This document shows, in pieces, positions 27,399-35,745 of a stretch of 64,000 nt of DNA (positions are counted from its first letter, which is position 1; each line of letters starts with the position of its first letter). The DNA is from Pseudoalteromonas peptidolytica (GTDB lineage: Bacteria > Pseudomonadota > Gammaproteobacteria > Enterobacterales > Alteromonadaceae). Under the pieces are notes generated by a model that worked only from the letters and a program-made list of their open reading frames with translations, searched no databases and was not told the DNA's origin. The position numbers were made by a program, and so were the translations under genes. The DNA lies in the NCBI RefSeq assembly GCF_012641745.1, contig NZ_WEHZ01000024.1, positions 18,169 to 82,168 on the forward strand. Direction: 5' to 3'.

Positions 27399-28895
27399 TT
27401 AAGTCGCCATTAGTGCTTTACGGGCATATTTGCCGTTACGTGTTAATGGCAATTGCGACCAGATCTGTAGCCTGTCAATCAACATGTACTTTGGTAACAA
27501 CTTTGCACAATACATTTTCAATTCAAGCAAGGTCGGTGCTTTTTCCTTGATTGTAATGTGGGCATGTAATTGTTTATCTTCATTTAGTACTACAACACAT
27601 TCTGCTACGTGCTTGTGTTGATTCAAAGCATGCTCTACTTCACCTAAATGAATGCGATAGCCCTTTAATTTAACCATATGATCTTCTCGACCGTTGTACA
27701 TAAGTTCACCGAACTCGTTAAAGTAGCCTAGATCCCCTGTATTATAATATTCACTATTCTGAGCAGTCTTTCCCCAGTAACCTGCAAATACGGTAGGCCC
27801 TGAAACACAAATAAAGCCCCGTAAACCTTGTGAAAGTTTGTCTCCTTGCTGATTTCTAATGGTGATAACGCTGTTACTGGCGGGATAGCCAATAGGAAGA
27901 AGATCAGGAACATGCTTACCCACTTCATAGTAGGTGCACACATTAGTCTCTGTTGGGCCATAAAAGTTGTACAGTCGCGTATCCGGTAATTGTGCTCGTA
28001 ATACTTTTAATGCTTTTATCTCGAACGCCTCTCCAGCAAAAATAACGTGTGTTAAGCGTTCACAGCGCTCGCCAAATAGTGGTTCTGCTTCTAACATAAG
28101 CTTAAGTGCAGTAGGCACTGAGTACCACACTGTTATCTTTTGCTGCTCAATGAAGTCGATTAACTGCTTTGGCACATAACTTAATAACTCAGACACCAAA
28201 TGTACGCTTGCACCAGACAGTAAAGACACATAAATATCGAATACTGAAAGGTCAAAATGCCATGGAGCATGGTTTGCAAACCTATCTTGCTCACTCAAGG
28301 TGAGCTTTTCTTTCGCCCAACAAATAAATGCTAGCGCATTTTCATGGGTTATCTGGACACCTTTTGGTGTACCTGTAGAACCTGATGTATACAACATATA
28401 GGCTACGGCCTGCGGATTGACCTTTACAGGGGATGAAAGCCTCGTCGCTTGCATCGCATCATTCCAGCAAGTCAATGACGAGATAAGTTCAGCTTTGCCA
28501 TAGTACTCTTCATTCAGCACAATAACCTGACACTGAATCGAAAAGTCGCGGGTGCACTGATCTAACTGCTCAGCTGAGGTAATTAATACACTAAGCTGGC
28601 AATCCTTTCTTATTTCCTCCACACGCCGAATTGGGTTTGCAGGGTCTATTGGCACGTAAATCGCGCCAATATGAGTAACAGCAAGCATAGCAGCGAGGGC
28701 ACGGCATGACTTGTCTACCCATAAGCCAACACGGTCACCAGAGCGGACTCCCAAGCGCTCTAAATGTCCTGCAAAATGGAAGACCGCCTCGCACAACTCA
28801 TCATAATCCATGCTTAACAAACCATCATGAACAGCCAACTTGTGTTCACCTACAATAGACTTACCTTGGAGTAAAACCTCATTTAGATTTTTCAT
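27399..28895 (-). CDS. bmp4: proline adenylation enzyme Bmp4 (bromopyrrole pathway)
   Basis: Stand-alone amino-acid adenylation domain of 498 residues. It would activate L-proline with ATP and load it on the carrier domain of Bmp1, the first step of pyrrole formation. Core motifs are present: A3 LYTSGSTGTPKGV at 168-180, A4 around FDLSVFDIY at 214-222 with the Asp (215) that holds the substrate amino group, A5 NFYGPTETN, A8 GRxDHxVKLxGYRIxLGE type, and A10 with the catalytic Lys in LTRNGKYARKAL. There is no fused carrier domain. Proline specificity is inferred from the neighbouring dehydrogenase and halogenase. The ATG overlaps the bmp3 stop by 4 bases. Confidence 0.93.
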   Translation of the reverse strand: MKNLNEVLLQGKSIVGEHKLAVHDGLLSMDYDELCEAVFHFAGHLERLGVRSGDRVGLWVDKSCRALAAMLAVTHIGAIYVPIDPANPIRRVEEIRKDCQLSVLITSAEQLDQCTRDFSIQCQVIVLNEEYYGKAELISSLTCWNDAMQATRLSSPVKVNPQAVAYMLYTSGSTGTPKGVQITHENALAFICWAKEKLTLSEQDRFANHAPWHFDLSVFDIYVSLLSGASVHLVSELLSYVPKQLIDFIEQQKITVWYSVPTALKLMLEAEPLFGERCERLTHVIFAGEAFEIKALKVLRAQLPDTRLYNFYGPTETNVCTYYEVGKHVPDLLPIGYPASNSVITIRNQQGDKLSQGLRGFICVSGPTVFAGYWGKTAQNSEYYNTGDLGYFNEFGELMYNGREDHMVKLKGYRIHLGEVEHALNQHKHVAECVVVLNEDKQLHAHITIKEKAPTLLELKMYCAKLLPKYMLIDRLQIWSQLPLTRNGKYARKALMAT

Positions 28896-30034
28896 AGTAA
28901 GCCCAGCCTGTTACATATTAATTCTCTTTGAATATCAGACGTGCCAGAAAAAAGTACTGACCCTAACGCATCCTTAATGCTTCCGTTTACGCCGCCTTCA
29001 TCAAGATAACCCAGTGCTCCATGTATTCTAATCACATCTAATCCTGATTGGACGAAAGCTTCACTGATGGCAAGCTTACTCATGGCCACTGCTTTGGTGT
29101 TGTCTACATCTTGCGACTTCTGCCAAGCGGCAAAATAAAGTAATAATCTTGCGCTTTGAAGTCTCACTTCCATATCGGCGATACGGTGTGATACCGCCTG
29201 AAATTTACTTATCGTCTTATCGCCCTGCTTTCGCAAGTTTGCATACTCAACACAGCAGTCTATATCGCGTTGCATCACACCAATAAATAATGCAAATAAG
29301 CAACAGCGTTCCCAATCCATTGATGCCGCAAATATCCTCGCACCTTGGCCCTCGTCGCCTAATACGTACTTTTTGTGGACTTTCACATCATCAAAAAACA
29401 CCTGATTTAGCTGAGCCGAATGCAAACCCAACTTTTTATAACTATTACCTACCTCTATTCCTGGTAAGTTAGCGGGGATAACAAATGCTGTCTGACCGAG
29501 GTACCCGTACTTAGCATTGGTCGTTGCATAGGCAATAAAGTAGTCAGCAACACTGCCATTGGTCACATAGGATTTTGCTCCTTTGATGATATAATAATCA
29601 CCCTCAAGACGTGCAGTTGTCGCTAACTTCGCGATATCGGAACCTGCTTCTGCTTCTGATATCGCATTTGCAGCAATTTTTTCTCCTGTGGTGAGCGAAG
29701 GTAATAGCTCTTGCTTTATCTCCTCACTACCATGTTCGTAAATTGGCATGACACAAGCAAAAGTATGTGCGGCTCCTGCAAACAATAACCCTGTGTCTGC
29801 ACCGCCTTGCCCTAACCCTTCTAATACTTTTACTGTCGTTAAAATATCTAGGCCAGAACCACAAGGTGAGTATTTACTATCGACAGGTAATCCAAAGTAA
29901 CCGAAATCACCTAAAGATTTCCATAAATCAAACGGAAATTCCCCTGCTTTTTGGGTGGTAGACCTTAAGTCAGACGAATAACTTAAAGCATGCTCAAATA
30001 ATGACAGCTGTGCCTCATTCCATTCAAAATTCAT
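28892..30034 (-). CDS. bmp3: prolyl-carrier protein dehydrogenase Bmp3 (acyl-CoA dehydrogenase fold)
   Basis: A flavoprotein of 380 residues in the acyl-CoA dehydrogenase superfamily. In this pathway class it oxidises carrier-bound prolyl to pyrrolyl-2-carboxyl in two two-electron steps. Family motifs are SEAEAGSDIAKL (126-137), KSYVTNGSVADYF, KFQAVSHRIADM and GTSDIQR (364-370). Glu242 in MDWERCCLFA aligns by context with the catalytic Glu of isovaleryl-CoA dehydrogenase. The gene follows bmp2 by 39 bases and overlaps bmp4. PltE and RedW of other pyrrole pathways have the same role. Confidence 0.93.
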   Translation of the reverse strand: MNFEWNEAQLSLFEHALSYSSDLRSTTQKAGEFPFDLWKSLGDFGYFGLPVDSKYSPCGSGLDILTTVKVLEGLGQGGADTGLLFAGAAHTFACVMPIYEHGSEEIKQELLPSLTTGEKIAANAISEAEAGSDIAKLATTARLEGDYYIIKGAKSYVTNGSVADYFIAYATTNAKYGYLGQTAFVIPANLPGIEVGNSYKKLGLHSAQLNQVFFDDVKVHKKYVLGDEGQGARIFAASMDWERCCLFALFIGVMQRDIDCCVEYANLRKQGDKTISKFQAVSHRIADMEVRLQSARLLLYFAAWQKSQDVDNTKAVAMSKLAISEAFVQSGLDVIRIHGALGYLDEGGVNGSIKDALGSVLFSGTSDIQRELICNRLGLL

Positions 30035-30073
30035 TTGTATCCCCTACTTGTTATACGTTATTGGGTAATTCCC

Positions 30074-31294
30074 TTAACTTGCCATTTGTTTACGGTCGTA
30101 TTCTTCAATCGCATTTCTAAAGATGGCAGGCGCTTTCCACCCTTCACAATCAAAACAACAGCCACCGAGCAGACGGATAACTTCATCTCTGAGGTCTGGG
30201 TTTTGCATTTGATAGCCAAAGAAAATAGGGTAAATCCAAAAATAGCGGATCAGATCAGCTGCAATCTGCTGACCGCCATTACTCCAATCACGATAAGCAT
30301 AGAAAGGCGCTTTCCAATCCTGCCCAGCAACAACCTCTGCAATTGCTTCTGCAGCTCGGATCCCTTCTTTCATCGCGAATGACACACCGTAAGAGAAAAT
30401 GGGATCTAAGAACCTATGTGCATCGCCGATACACATCCAACCGTCACCTACAAATGGCTCAATTCTGTATGAGAAATCAGCCATTGACTGAGAGTCACCT
30501 TGACGTTCAGCATTTTTAAAGCGTCGCTTAAGTTCAGGACTAATATGCTCCATTCCCCATGCGATCGCATCATCTGGGTTTTTACACTCTTTGTAATAAA
30601 GATCTTTTGGAATAACCACACCCAAGCTGTCAGTATCTGGTGAAATTGGGATGATCCAAGACCAGTGATACTGCTTTGAATACAGTATGGTGGTATTGGT
30701 CGAAAATGGTGGCAAGTCTCGCTCCACACCTTTGTAGTGAGCAAATGATGCAATTTGTTGTGAGAAAAACTCGATTTGTCGTTTTCCAGCCACGCCTTTT
30801 CTCGATAAGAACGTATTCTGACCGCTGGCATCAACCAATACCTTTGACCTAACTTGGTGTTCGACGCCATCGGCTTTGTAAAGCGCACCGACCACTTTCT
30901 CTCCATCTTTAATCACATCAGTGACCATACCAAGCTTATACTCTACGCCATGCTCAACGGCTTTGCGCTTGATCATATCGTCAAAGTCACTTCGACGTAC
31001 TTGCCACGTGGGTGCAAGAATAGGGATGAAGAATTCATTTTTTGACAGTGAGCCAATTACGTTTACGCCCGGTTTGTCAGGAAAGCCTGCAGCATCCATA
31101 TCCTCCGCTAAACCTAAGTCACGGATAATTTGTCCTGCATTTCCTGTTAACGACTCACCGATATGGAACCTTGGAAATTGCTCTTTCTCAATACACAAAA
31201 CAGATAGGCCTTTCTTACGGCATTCTATTCCACACAAGCTACCAGCAGGTCCACTACCGATAATTACCACGTCATAATGTGTAAATCCGTTCAT
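30074..31294 (-). CDS. bmp2: flavin-dependent pyrrolyl-carrier protein brominase Bmp2
   Basis: An FADH2-dependent halogenase of 406 residues acting on pyrrole tethered to the Bmp1 carrier. The FAD-binding GSGPAG is at 13-18, GESL at 46-49, the halogenase signature WSWIIP at 211-216 and GWMCIGDA at 285-292. From memory of published Bmp2 work, residues 302, 306 and 345 tune how many halogens are added; here they are Tyr, Phe and Ala, the highly brominating set. The start shares one base with the bmp1 stop (TAATG). Bromide rather than chloride is inferred from the orthologues. Confidence 0.95.
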   Translation of the reverse strand: MNGFTHYDVVIIGSGPAGSLCGIECRKKGLSVLCIEKEQFPRFHIGESLTGNAGQIIRDLGLAEDMDAAGFPDKPGVNVIGSLSKNEFFIPILAPTWQVRRSDFDDMIKRKAVEHGVEYKLGMVTDVIKDGEKVVGALYKADGVEHQVRSKVLVDASGQNTFLSRKGVAGKRQIEFFSQQIASFAHYKGVERDLPPFSTNTTILYSKQYHWSWIIPISPDTDSLGVVIPKDLYYKECKNPDDAIAWGMEHISPELKRRFKNAERQGDSQSMADFSYRIEPFVGDGWMCIGDAHRFLDPIFSYGVSFAMKEGIRAAEAIAEVVAGQDWKAPFYAYRDWSNGGQQIAADLIRYFWIYPIFFGYQMQNPDLRDEVIRLLGGCCFDCEGWKAPAIFRNAIEEYDRKQMAS

Positions 31295-32367
31295 TACATT
31301 GCCACCTTATTTAAAAAATCTTCAACTACCCATACAAACTCTTCTGGTCGCTCTGAGGCAGAAAAGTGTCCACAACGTGATAAACGCGTAACCGTCGCAT
31401 TTTCAAGGCGCTCGGCTGCTTTTTCACTCCACTCAGGGGGAATAATTTGATCATGGTTACCGGCAATAAATAAAGTAGGTACCTTCACGTCATCAAACGT
31501 AGTTGCCATTGATTTACGTGCATATTCATCGAGGAAAGAATGATATGCAGGGCGAGAAAGTACATCATTAAGTAAGTCTTCCAGAGCCGGTGTCATTTTT
31601 GGAGGATGGTAGTACGCAGCAGCTAAAAATTGTTCTGGGTTTGAGGACATTTTCTTCAGATCACCCCACCAGCTCTCGACATCATCAACCAAACCAAAGC
31701 CTGTACAAACTAGTGCTTTGACTTTATCAGGATAACGACGTGCTACTTCTGTTGCGATCATGCTACCAGCTGAGTTGGCCACTAATACCCACTCCTGCTC
31801 TTCCAACGTTTCTAGATACTGTAAGGTAAACTCTACATGGTCTACGTATGATGGTGCTTCGTTTTGACTCTGACTCAAGCCAAATCCTGCTAAGTCTAAT
31901 GCCACTGCATTATGACGACCTTGCAAAGAGCGTAATGTTGAGGACCATGACGTTGAAGGGTTCCCAAGTGCAGGGAGCATGATCCACAAAGGGCCTTTAC
32001 CTTTGACTCGTAGTGTATGCTGTTTGAATCCATTGCCTGTATCCACGAGTTCTCGCTGGATACCATAGCTTTCTTGTAAACAGACTAGGCGTTCCAACTC
32101 TGATACATCATCATTGCGCTCAGTATCATCGACCCCCGATAACGACTTAATTAGTAGAGAAAGTGTTTTTATATTTTCAAAATGCACAGGGGTAATATTA
32201 TTCTCAGGGATTTTTGCACCATAACGTTGATCGACATGTGCGAGTAATCGAACCATAGATAAAGAATTTAATATACCAAGTTCAAGTAATGGTGTATTTC
32301 CATCTAAATCTGGTGCTGCACCTTCGAGTAGATCGTTATTTATAAAGTCTATTAATTCTTTTTCCAC
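31294..32367 (-). CDS. bmp1: acyl carrier protein-thioesterase didomain Bmp1
   Basis: A fusion of 357 residues. Residues ~1-78 are a carrier domain with the phosphopantetheine Ser35 in LGILNSLSMV; Asn replaces the Asp of the usual DSL motif. Residues ~110-357 are an alpha/beta-hydrolase with nucleophile Ser199 in ANSAG (the first Gly of GxSxG is Ala), an acid candidate Asp306 in GNHDQIIP and His334 in RCGHFSASERP. The carrier holds proline through dehydrogenation and bromination, and the thioesterase releases the brominated pyrrole acid. GTG 32367 is the start, with GGAG 9 bases upstream. No phosphopantetheinyl transferase gene is nearby, so a host enzyme must activate it. Confidence 0.94.
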   Translation of the reverse strand: MEKELIDFINNDLLEGAAPDLDGNTPLLELGILNSLSMVRLLAHVDQRYGAKIPENNITPVHFENIKTLSLLIKSLSGVDDTERNDDVSELERLVCLQESYGIQRELVDTGNGFKQHTLRVKGKGPLWIMLPALGNPSTSWSSTLRSLQGRHNAVALDLAGFGLSQSQNEAPSYVDHVEFTLQYLETLEEQEWVLVANSAGSMIATEVARRYPDKVKALVCTGFGLVDDVESWWGDLKKMSSNPEQFLAAAYYHPPKMTPALEDLLNDVLSRPAYHSFLDEYARKSMATTFDDVKVPTLFIAGNHDQIIPPEWSEKAAERLENATVTRLSRCGHFSASERPEEFVWVVEDFLNKVAM

Positions 32368-32533
32368 CTTTTAAAACTCCATTTGATTAAAATTCACTTA
32401 AAACAATATAGAAATATAAAAACAATAGAATAGCCAAGGGGGACTATAAAATTAGTTACATCGGACTATATGAAAAAATAAACCAACAGGTAATTTAATA
32501 GTTCTTATTTTTAAACTTAATAATGGAGTTACT
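32368..32533. promoter_or_regulatory. divergent control region of bmp1-4 and bmp9-10
   Basis: This 166-bp AT-rich region separates the two bmp transcripts. GGACTATA occurs twice as a direct repeat (32441-32448 and 32463-32470), 22 bases or about two helical turns apart. Read toward bmp1, the repeats sit just upstream of a TTGGCT (-35-like, 32437-32432), a position suited to an activator. No clear -10 element could be fixed. Both outward ribosome-binding sites carry AATGGAGTT. Which regulator binds is unknown; the LuxR-type protein is one candidate. Confidence 0.55.
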
Positions 32534-32854
32534 ATGCTAAAAATCACATTTATTCAGCATGACGGTGAAACCATCGAGACTGAAGTGGAGCCTGGGATGT
32601 CTATTATGCAGGCTGCAATAGAAAATCTAGTCGAAGGTATCGAAGGAGAATGTGGTGGCTCAGGAAGTTGTGCAACCTGTCACTGTTATTTATCAGAACA
32701 ATGGTCAGATAAAGTGACGCAGCCCGACAATAATGAGAGTCAAATGCTTGAAATGGTTAACGATACAACTGCTTTTAGCCGCCTGAGTTGCCAAGTGAAA
32801 ATTACCAAAGAGCACAATGGTTTAAGCGTTACTCTACCCGAGTCTCAATATTAA
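32534..32854 (+). CDS. bmp9: [2Fe-2S] ferredoxin Bmp9
   Basis: A 106-residue ferredoxin of the adrenodoxin/putidaredoxin type. The cluster ligands are Cys40, Cys46, Cys49 and Cys86, in the pattern C-x5-C-x2-C-x36-C. In bmp clusters of bromophenol and biaryl producers it carries electrons from Bmp10 to the coupling cytochrome P450 Bmp7. No P450 gene is present here, so its partner is open. The start ATG 32534 has GGAG 5 bases upstream. It is 12 bases ahead of bmp10. Confidence 0.93.
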   Translation: MLKITFIQHDGETIETEVEPGMSIMQAAIENLVEGIEGECGGSGSCATCHCYLSEQWSDKVTQPDNNESQMLEMVNDTTAFSRLSCQVKITKEHNGLSVTLPESQY

Positions 32855-32866
32855 AAAGGAAGCACA

Positions 32867-34102
32867 ATGAAAAGGTGTATTATCGTTGGTGGCGGCCATG
32901 CTGGTGCAGAAGCTGCTTTTGAGCTGCGCAAAAAAGGCTGGCAAGGAGAAATCGTCCTTATCAGTGCAGAGAGTTATTTACCCTATCATCGCCCTCCTAT
33001 CTCAAAAACTTATTTAACGGGAGAGACACCTCTCAAGCGGCTGTACATTAAACCAGCGGCAGCCTACGAAAAAGCAAACATCTGTATCAAGTTGACAACA
33101 AAAGTTGTGGATATTAAACCGCTAGAACATACTGTCACTCTCGATTCAGGTGAGCTACTTACCTATGATAAGCTGATCCTATGCACAGGTTGTAGTTCAA
33201 GAAAACTGACTGTGCCAGGCGCAGAACTTGACAATGTATTCTCAATCAGAACATTAGACGACATCGAACATATTGCACGTACACTTGGGAGTAATCAGCC
33301 TCCAAAACATATTGTCATGATCGGTGGTGGATATATAGGCTTGGAAACCGCAGCATCTTTTAAAAAGCTAGGTCATCACGTTACTATCTTGGAACGAAGC
33401 AGCCGTATTTTGAATCGCATCGCTGCCGAACCCATTGCCGCCCACATCACAAAGCTACATCAGGCTCAAGGCGTCAATATTTTCACTGACAAAAGTGTCA
33501 CTGCATTGACTGGAGAGCATGCAGTACAGGCCGTTTATTGCAGCGAAGGTGAGTCTTTTAAAGCTGATATCGTTGTGATCGGCGTAGGTGCTGAGCCAAA
33601 CACTTGCCTAGCAAACTATGCTGGACTCCAAACAAAGCAAGGTAGGATAGAGGTCAATCAGCAAGGGAAAACCTCTGTGCCTGATATTTATGCGGCTGGT
33701 GACTGCACTATTGGTATTGAGCCCTTTAGTGGCCAAAATACCACTTTAGAGTCTGTACCTAGCGCTGTGCAACAAGCTAAAATGGTAGCAGCAACAATAT
33801 GTGAAGTGCCCCAACCACAAATACAAGTACCTTGGTTTTGGTCTGATATCTTTGACTGTAAATTACAAATAGCTGGGTTGTATCAAGGTTACGACACGGT
33901 AATTGAGAGAGTGTATAACTGCGATAGTAAGAGCTACTGGTATGTAAAGTCTCACAAAATAATTGCGGTTACTTGCATTAATTGTCCTTCTGACTTTCAA
34001 GCTGGTAAGAAAATTCTAAAAGAAAATATTACTATCTCTTTATCAGAATTAAAAAATGTAGTTAACCCAATTATACCTAACACCAGTCCTGTACCAGCTT
34101 AA
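32867..34102 (+). CDS. bmp10: NAD(P)H-dependent ferredoxin reductase Bmp10
   Basis: A 411-residue flavoprotein of the putidaredoxin-reductase type that would reduce Bmp9. The FAD-binding GGGHAGAEAA is near the N-terminus, a second Rossmann motif IGGGYIGLETA near residue 160 binds the nicotinamide cofactor, and the FAD-contacting IYAAGDCTIG is near 275. The last ~100 residues form the reductase C-terminal domain. Co-transcription with bmp9 is clear from the 12-base gap. It might also supply reduced flavin to the Bmp2 brominase, but that is speculation. Confidence 0.93.
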   Translation: MKRCIIVGGGHAGAEAAFELRKKGWQGEIVLISAESYLPYHRPPISKTYLTGETPLKRLYIKPAAAYEKANICIKLTTKVVDIKPLEHTVTLDSGELLTYDKLILCTGCSSRKLTVPGAELDNVFSIRTLDDIEHIARTLGSNQPPKHIVMIGGGYIGLETAASFKKLGHHVTILERSSRILNRIAAEPIAAHITKLHQAQGVNIFTDKSVTALTGEHAVQAVYCSEGESFKADIVVIGVGAEPNTCLANYAGLQTKQGRIEVNQQGKTSVPDIYAAGDCTIGIEPFSGQNTTLESVPSAVQQAKMVAATICEVPQPQIQVPWFWSDIFDCKLQIAGLYQGYDTVIERVYNCDSKSYWYVKSHKIIAVTCINCPSDFQAGKKILKENITISLSELKNVVNPIIPNTSPVPA

Positions 34103-34107
34103 TACTC

Positions 34108-34138
34108 TGCTGGAAGTATATAACTATCGCTTCCAGCA
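34108..34138. terminator. hairpin between convergent bmp10 and tetR
   Basis: The arms TGCTGGAAG and CTTCCAGCA (9 bp, perfect) enclose 13 bases and fill most of the 43-base gap between the two stop codons. No T-run follows on either strand, so it could be a shared processed or rho-assisted transcript end. Confidence 0.5.
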
Positions 34139-34145
34139 TTAGCTC

Positions 34146-34760
34146 CTAGCTTATACCATTTATAAATAGGCTATAAATATAGTCTGCCCACTCATCACCA
34201 AAGACTTGATCATCACTAATATCCCAAACCCCCTTCCTAATATCGTCAAGCAAAAAAGGCGATATAATTAAAGAAACCAGATTAAATGCTGCAAGATTTG
34301 CCTTCACCTCACCCTCAATAGAGGTTTCTTTCATGATCAGTTTGGGGAGTAATTCAGAAACTTTTCCAGGAAAAGCATTGATAAAAGCGTCACTCAACGG
34401 TGTTGATTTAAACATAACTTCTTCTTTTAAGATCGACACCACTGCTGGATTAAAATTTATAATATCACTTAATGTTATTATAAATTCGTATAGTGGCCTA
34501 TTTTCACTCTCTATTTTTTCAAGCTTATCCAGTAAGGGGGCTGACAAGCTCTCTACAACTGCAATAAAAAGATTTTCTTTGCTGCCAAAATAATATTTTA
34601 TCATTGCTGAGTTTAGCTGTGCCTCATTTGCAATGTCTCTGATTGTAATTTTACTGTATGGCTTATTGTCTAGTAATGACTTTCCTGCTTCTATTAATTT
34701 GTTTTTTTGCTTGGCTTGTCTTTCACCGTCAACCGGACGACCTTTCTTTGTATTCTTCAT
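34146..34760 (-). CDS. TetR-family regulator linked to the permease
   Basis: A 204-residue protein with an N-terminal TetR helix-turn-helix: KITIRDIANEAQLNSAMIKYYFGSKENLF at about residues 38-66. The C-terminal ligand-binding part is not assignable. It is 27 bases downstream of the TauE/SafE-type permease gene, so the two form one operon, and it probably represses that operon by binding the 27-bp palindrome at 35746-35772. The ligand is unknown; brominated pyrrole is an attractive guess given the bmp genes next door. Confidence 0.88.
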   Translation of the reverse strand: MKNTKKGRPVDGERQAKQKNKLIEAGKSLLDNKPYSKITIRDIANEAQLNSAMIKYYFGSKENLFIAVVESLSAPLLDKLEKIESENRPLYEFIITLSDIINFNPAVVSILKEEVMFKSTPLSDAFINAFPGKVSELLPKLIMKETSIEGEVKANLAAFNLVSLIISPFLLDDIRKGVWDISDDQVFGDEWADYIYSLFINGIS

Positions 34761-34787
34761 AGATAGATTCTTGTTATTATTATAGAA

Positions 34788-35687
34788 CTAGTGATAGTGT
34801 AGATAAATATGATAGCTTGTTGATCCAACCTCAGCCGCGATTAATAGCAATAAAAAGCTAACGAGTTGGCCTACGCTCACTTTTGAGCAAACGTATGCAC
34901 CGAGCGGCGCACCAATAACCACAATGGGAATGGCAGCCAACAGGTAGCCCTGTATTTGATGGTCAATTACATTTAAATGCCATGCGTTAATAACACTCCC
35001 CAGTACAGATACAAACGCCATAACAATAACAGAGGTTGCTGTCGCTTTTTTCATATCCGCATGACAAAAAATAACTAAAAACGCGAATAGTATGATGTCC
35101 GAGCCAGACCCCACGAGTCCACTTGCAATGCCGCCAATCAAGGCAACCATCATAATCTGACGTTTTTTAGGTTGTATTGAGAAACATGTCACTTGATGGT
35201 GTAACTTTCCTCGGATCCTGTAGATCATTGTGATAGCAAAACAAAGCAATAAAAAGCTAAAAATAGCTTTGACAATAGTGCTTTCAACTATCGGAGCCAA
35301 AATGATTAAACTCAGTGCAATACCTACTGCCGACATCGGCAAAGCGACTAAGACTTCACGTCGGTAGTAAGGTATACCACGAGAAATAATGGTTAATGCC
35401 GCCGCAGTCATACCAAAACTCTGTATCGCTAGAGAAAATACTTTTGCTGTGTACGGTTCAATATTCAGTACTTTAGTCATAATTGGAAACGCGACGGCAC
35501 CACCGCCTAGCGCCGTACCACCAGCCACGAATGAGCCAAATACCATAGTCAAGGCAATTTGAAACTCACTTACTATTTGATATAGCGCTGAGCTAAGTCC
35601 TTGAATCCATATTAGTGACAAATAGACCAATAGAGTGAAATATAAAGGAAAATAGCTCGCTCGGTATAGCTTATTTAAGTAGATCAT
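34788..35687 (-). CDS. TauE/SafE-family (DUF81) membrane permease
   Basis: A 299-residue membrane protein with about eight helices. It shows the TauE/SafE pattern of two glycine-rich repeats: FGSFVAGGTALGGGAVAFPIM near residue 50 and GGIASGLVGSGSDIILFAFLV near 190. Known relatives move sulfite, sulfoacetate or other small organic anions out of cells. Its position beside bmp10, with its own TetR regulator, makes export of an anionic pathway product or intermediate possible. ATG 35687 is preceded by a very AT-rich leader with the operator candidate further upstream. Confidence 0.87.
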   Translation of the reverse strand: MIYLNKLYRASYFPLYFTLLVYLSLIWIQGLSSALYQIVSEFQIALTMVFGSFVAGGTALGGGAVAFPIMTKVLNIEPYTAKVFSLAIQSFGMTAAALTIISRGIPYYRREVLVALPMSAVGIALSLIILAPIVESTIVKAIFSFLLLCFAITMIYRIRGKLHHQVTCFSIQPKKRQIMMVALIGGIASGLVGSGSDIILFAFLVIFCHADMKKATATSVIVMAFVSVLGSVINAWHLNVIDHQIQGYLLAAIPIVVIGAPLGAYVCSKVSVGQLVSFLLLLIAAEVGSTSYHIYLHYH

Positions 35688-35745
35688 TTTTATTTATAAA
35701 TTTCAAAAATATAAATAAATACTACACAACAAATATAAATAAAAA

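Noticed and set aside
34108..34138. Hairpin after bmp10 as a strong intrinsic terminator
   Set aside because: No T-run follows on either strand, so it is kept only as a weak transcript-end candidate.
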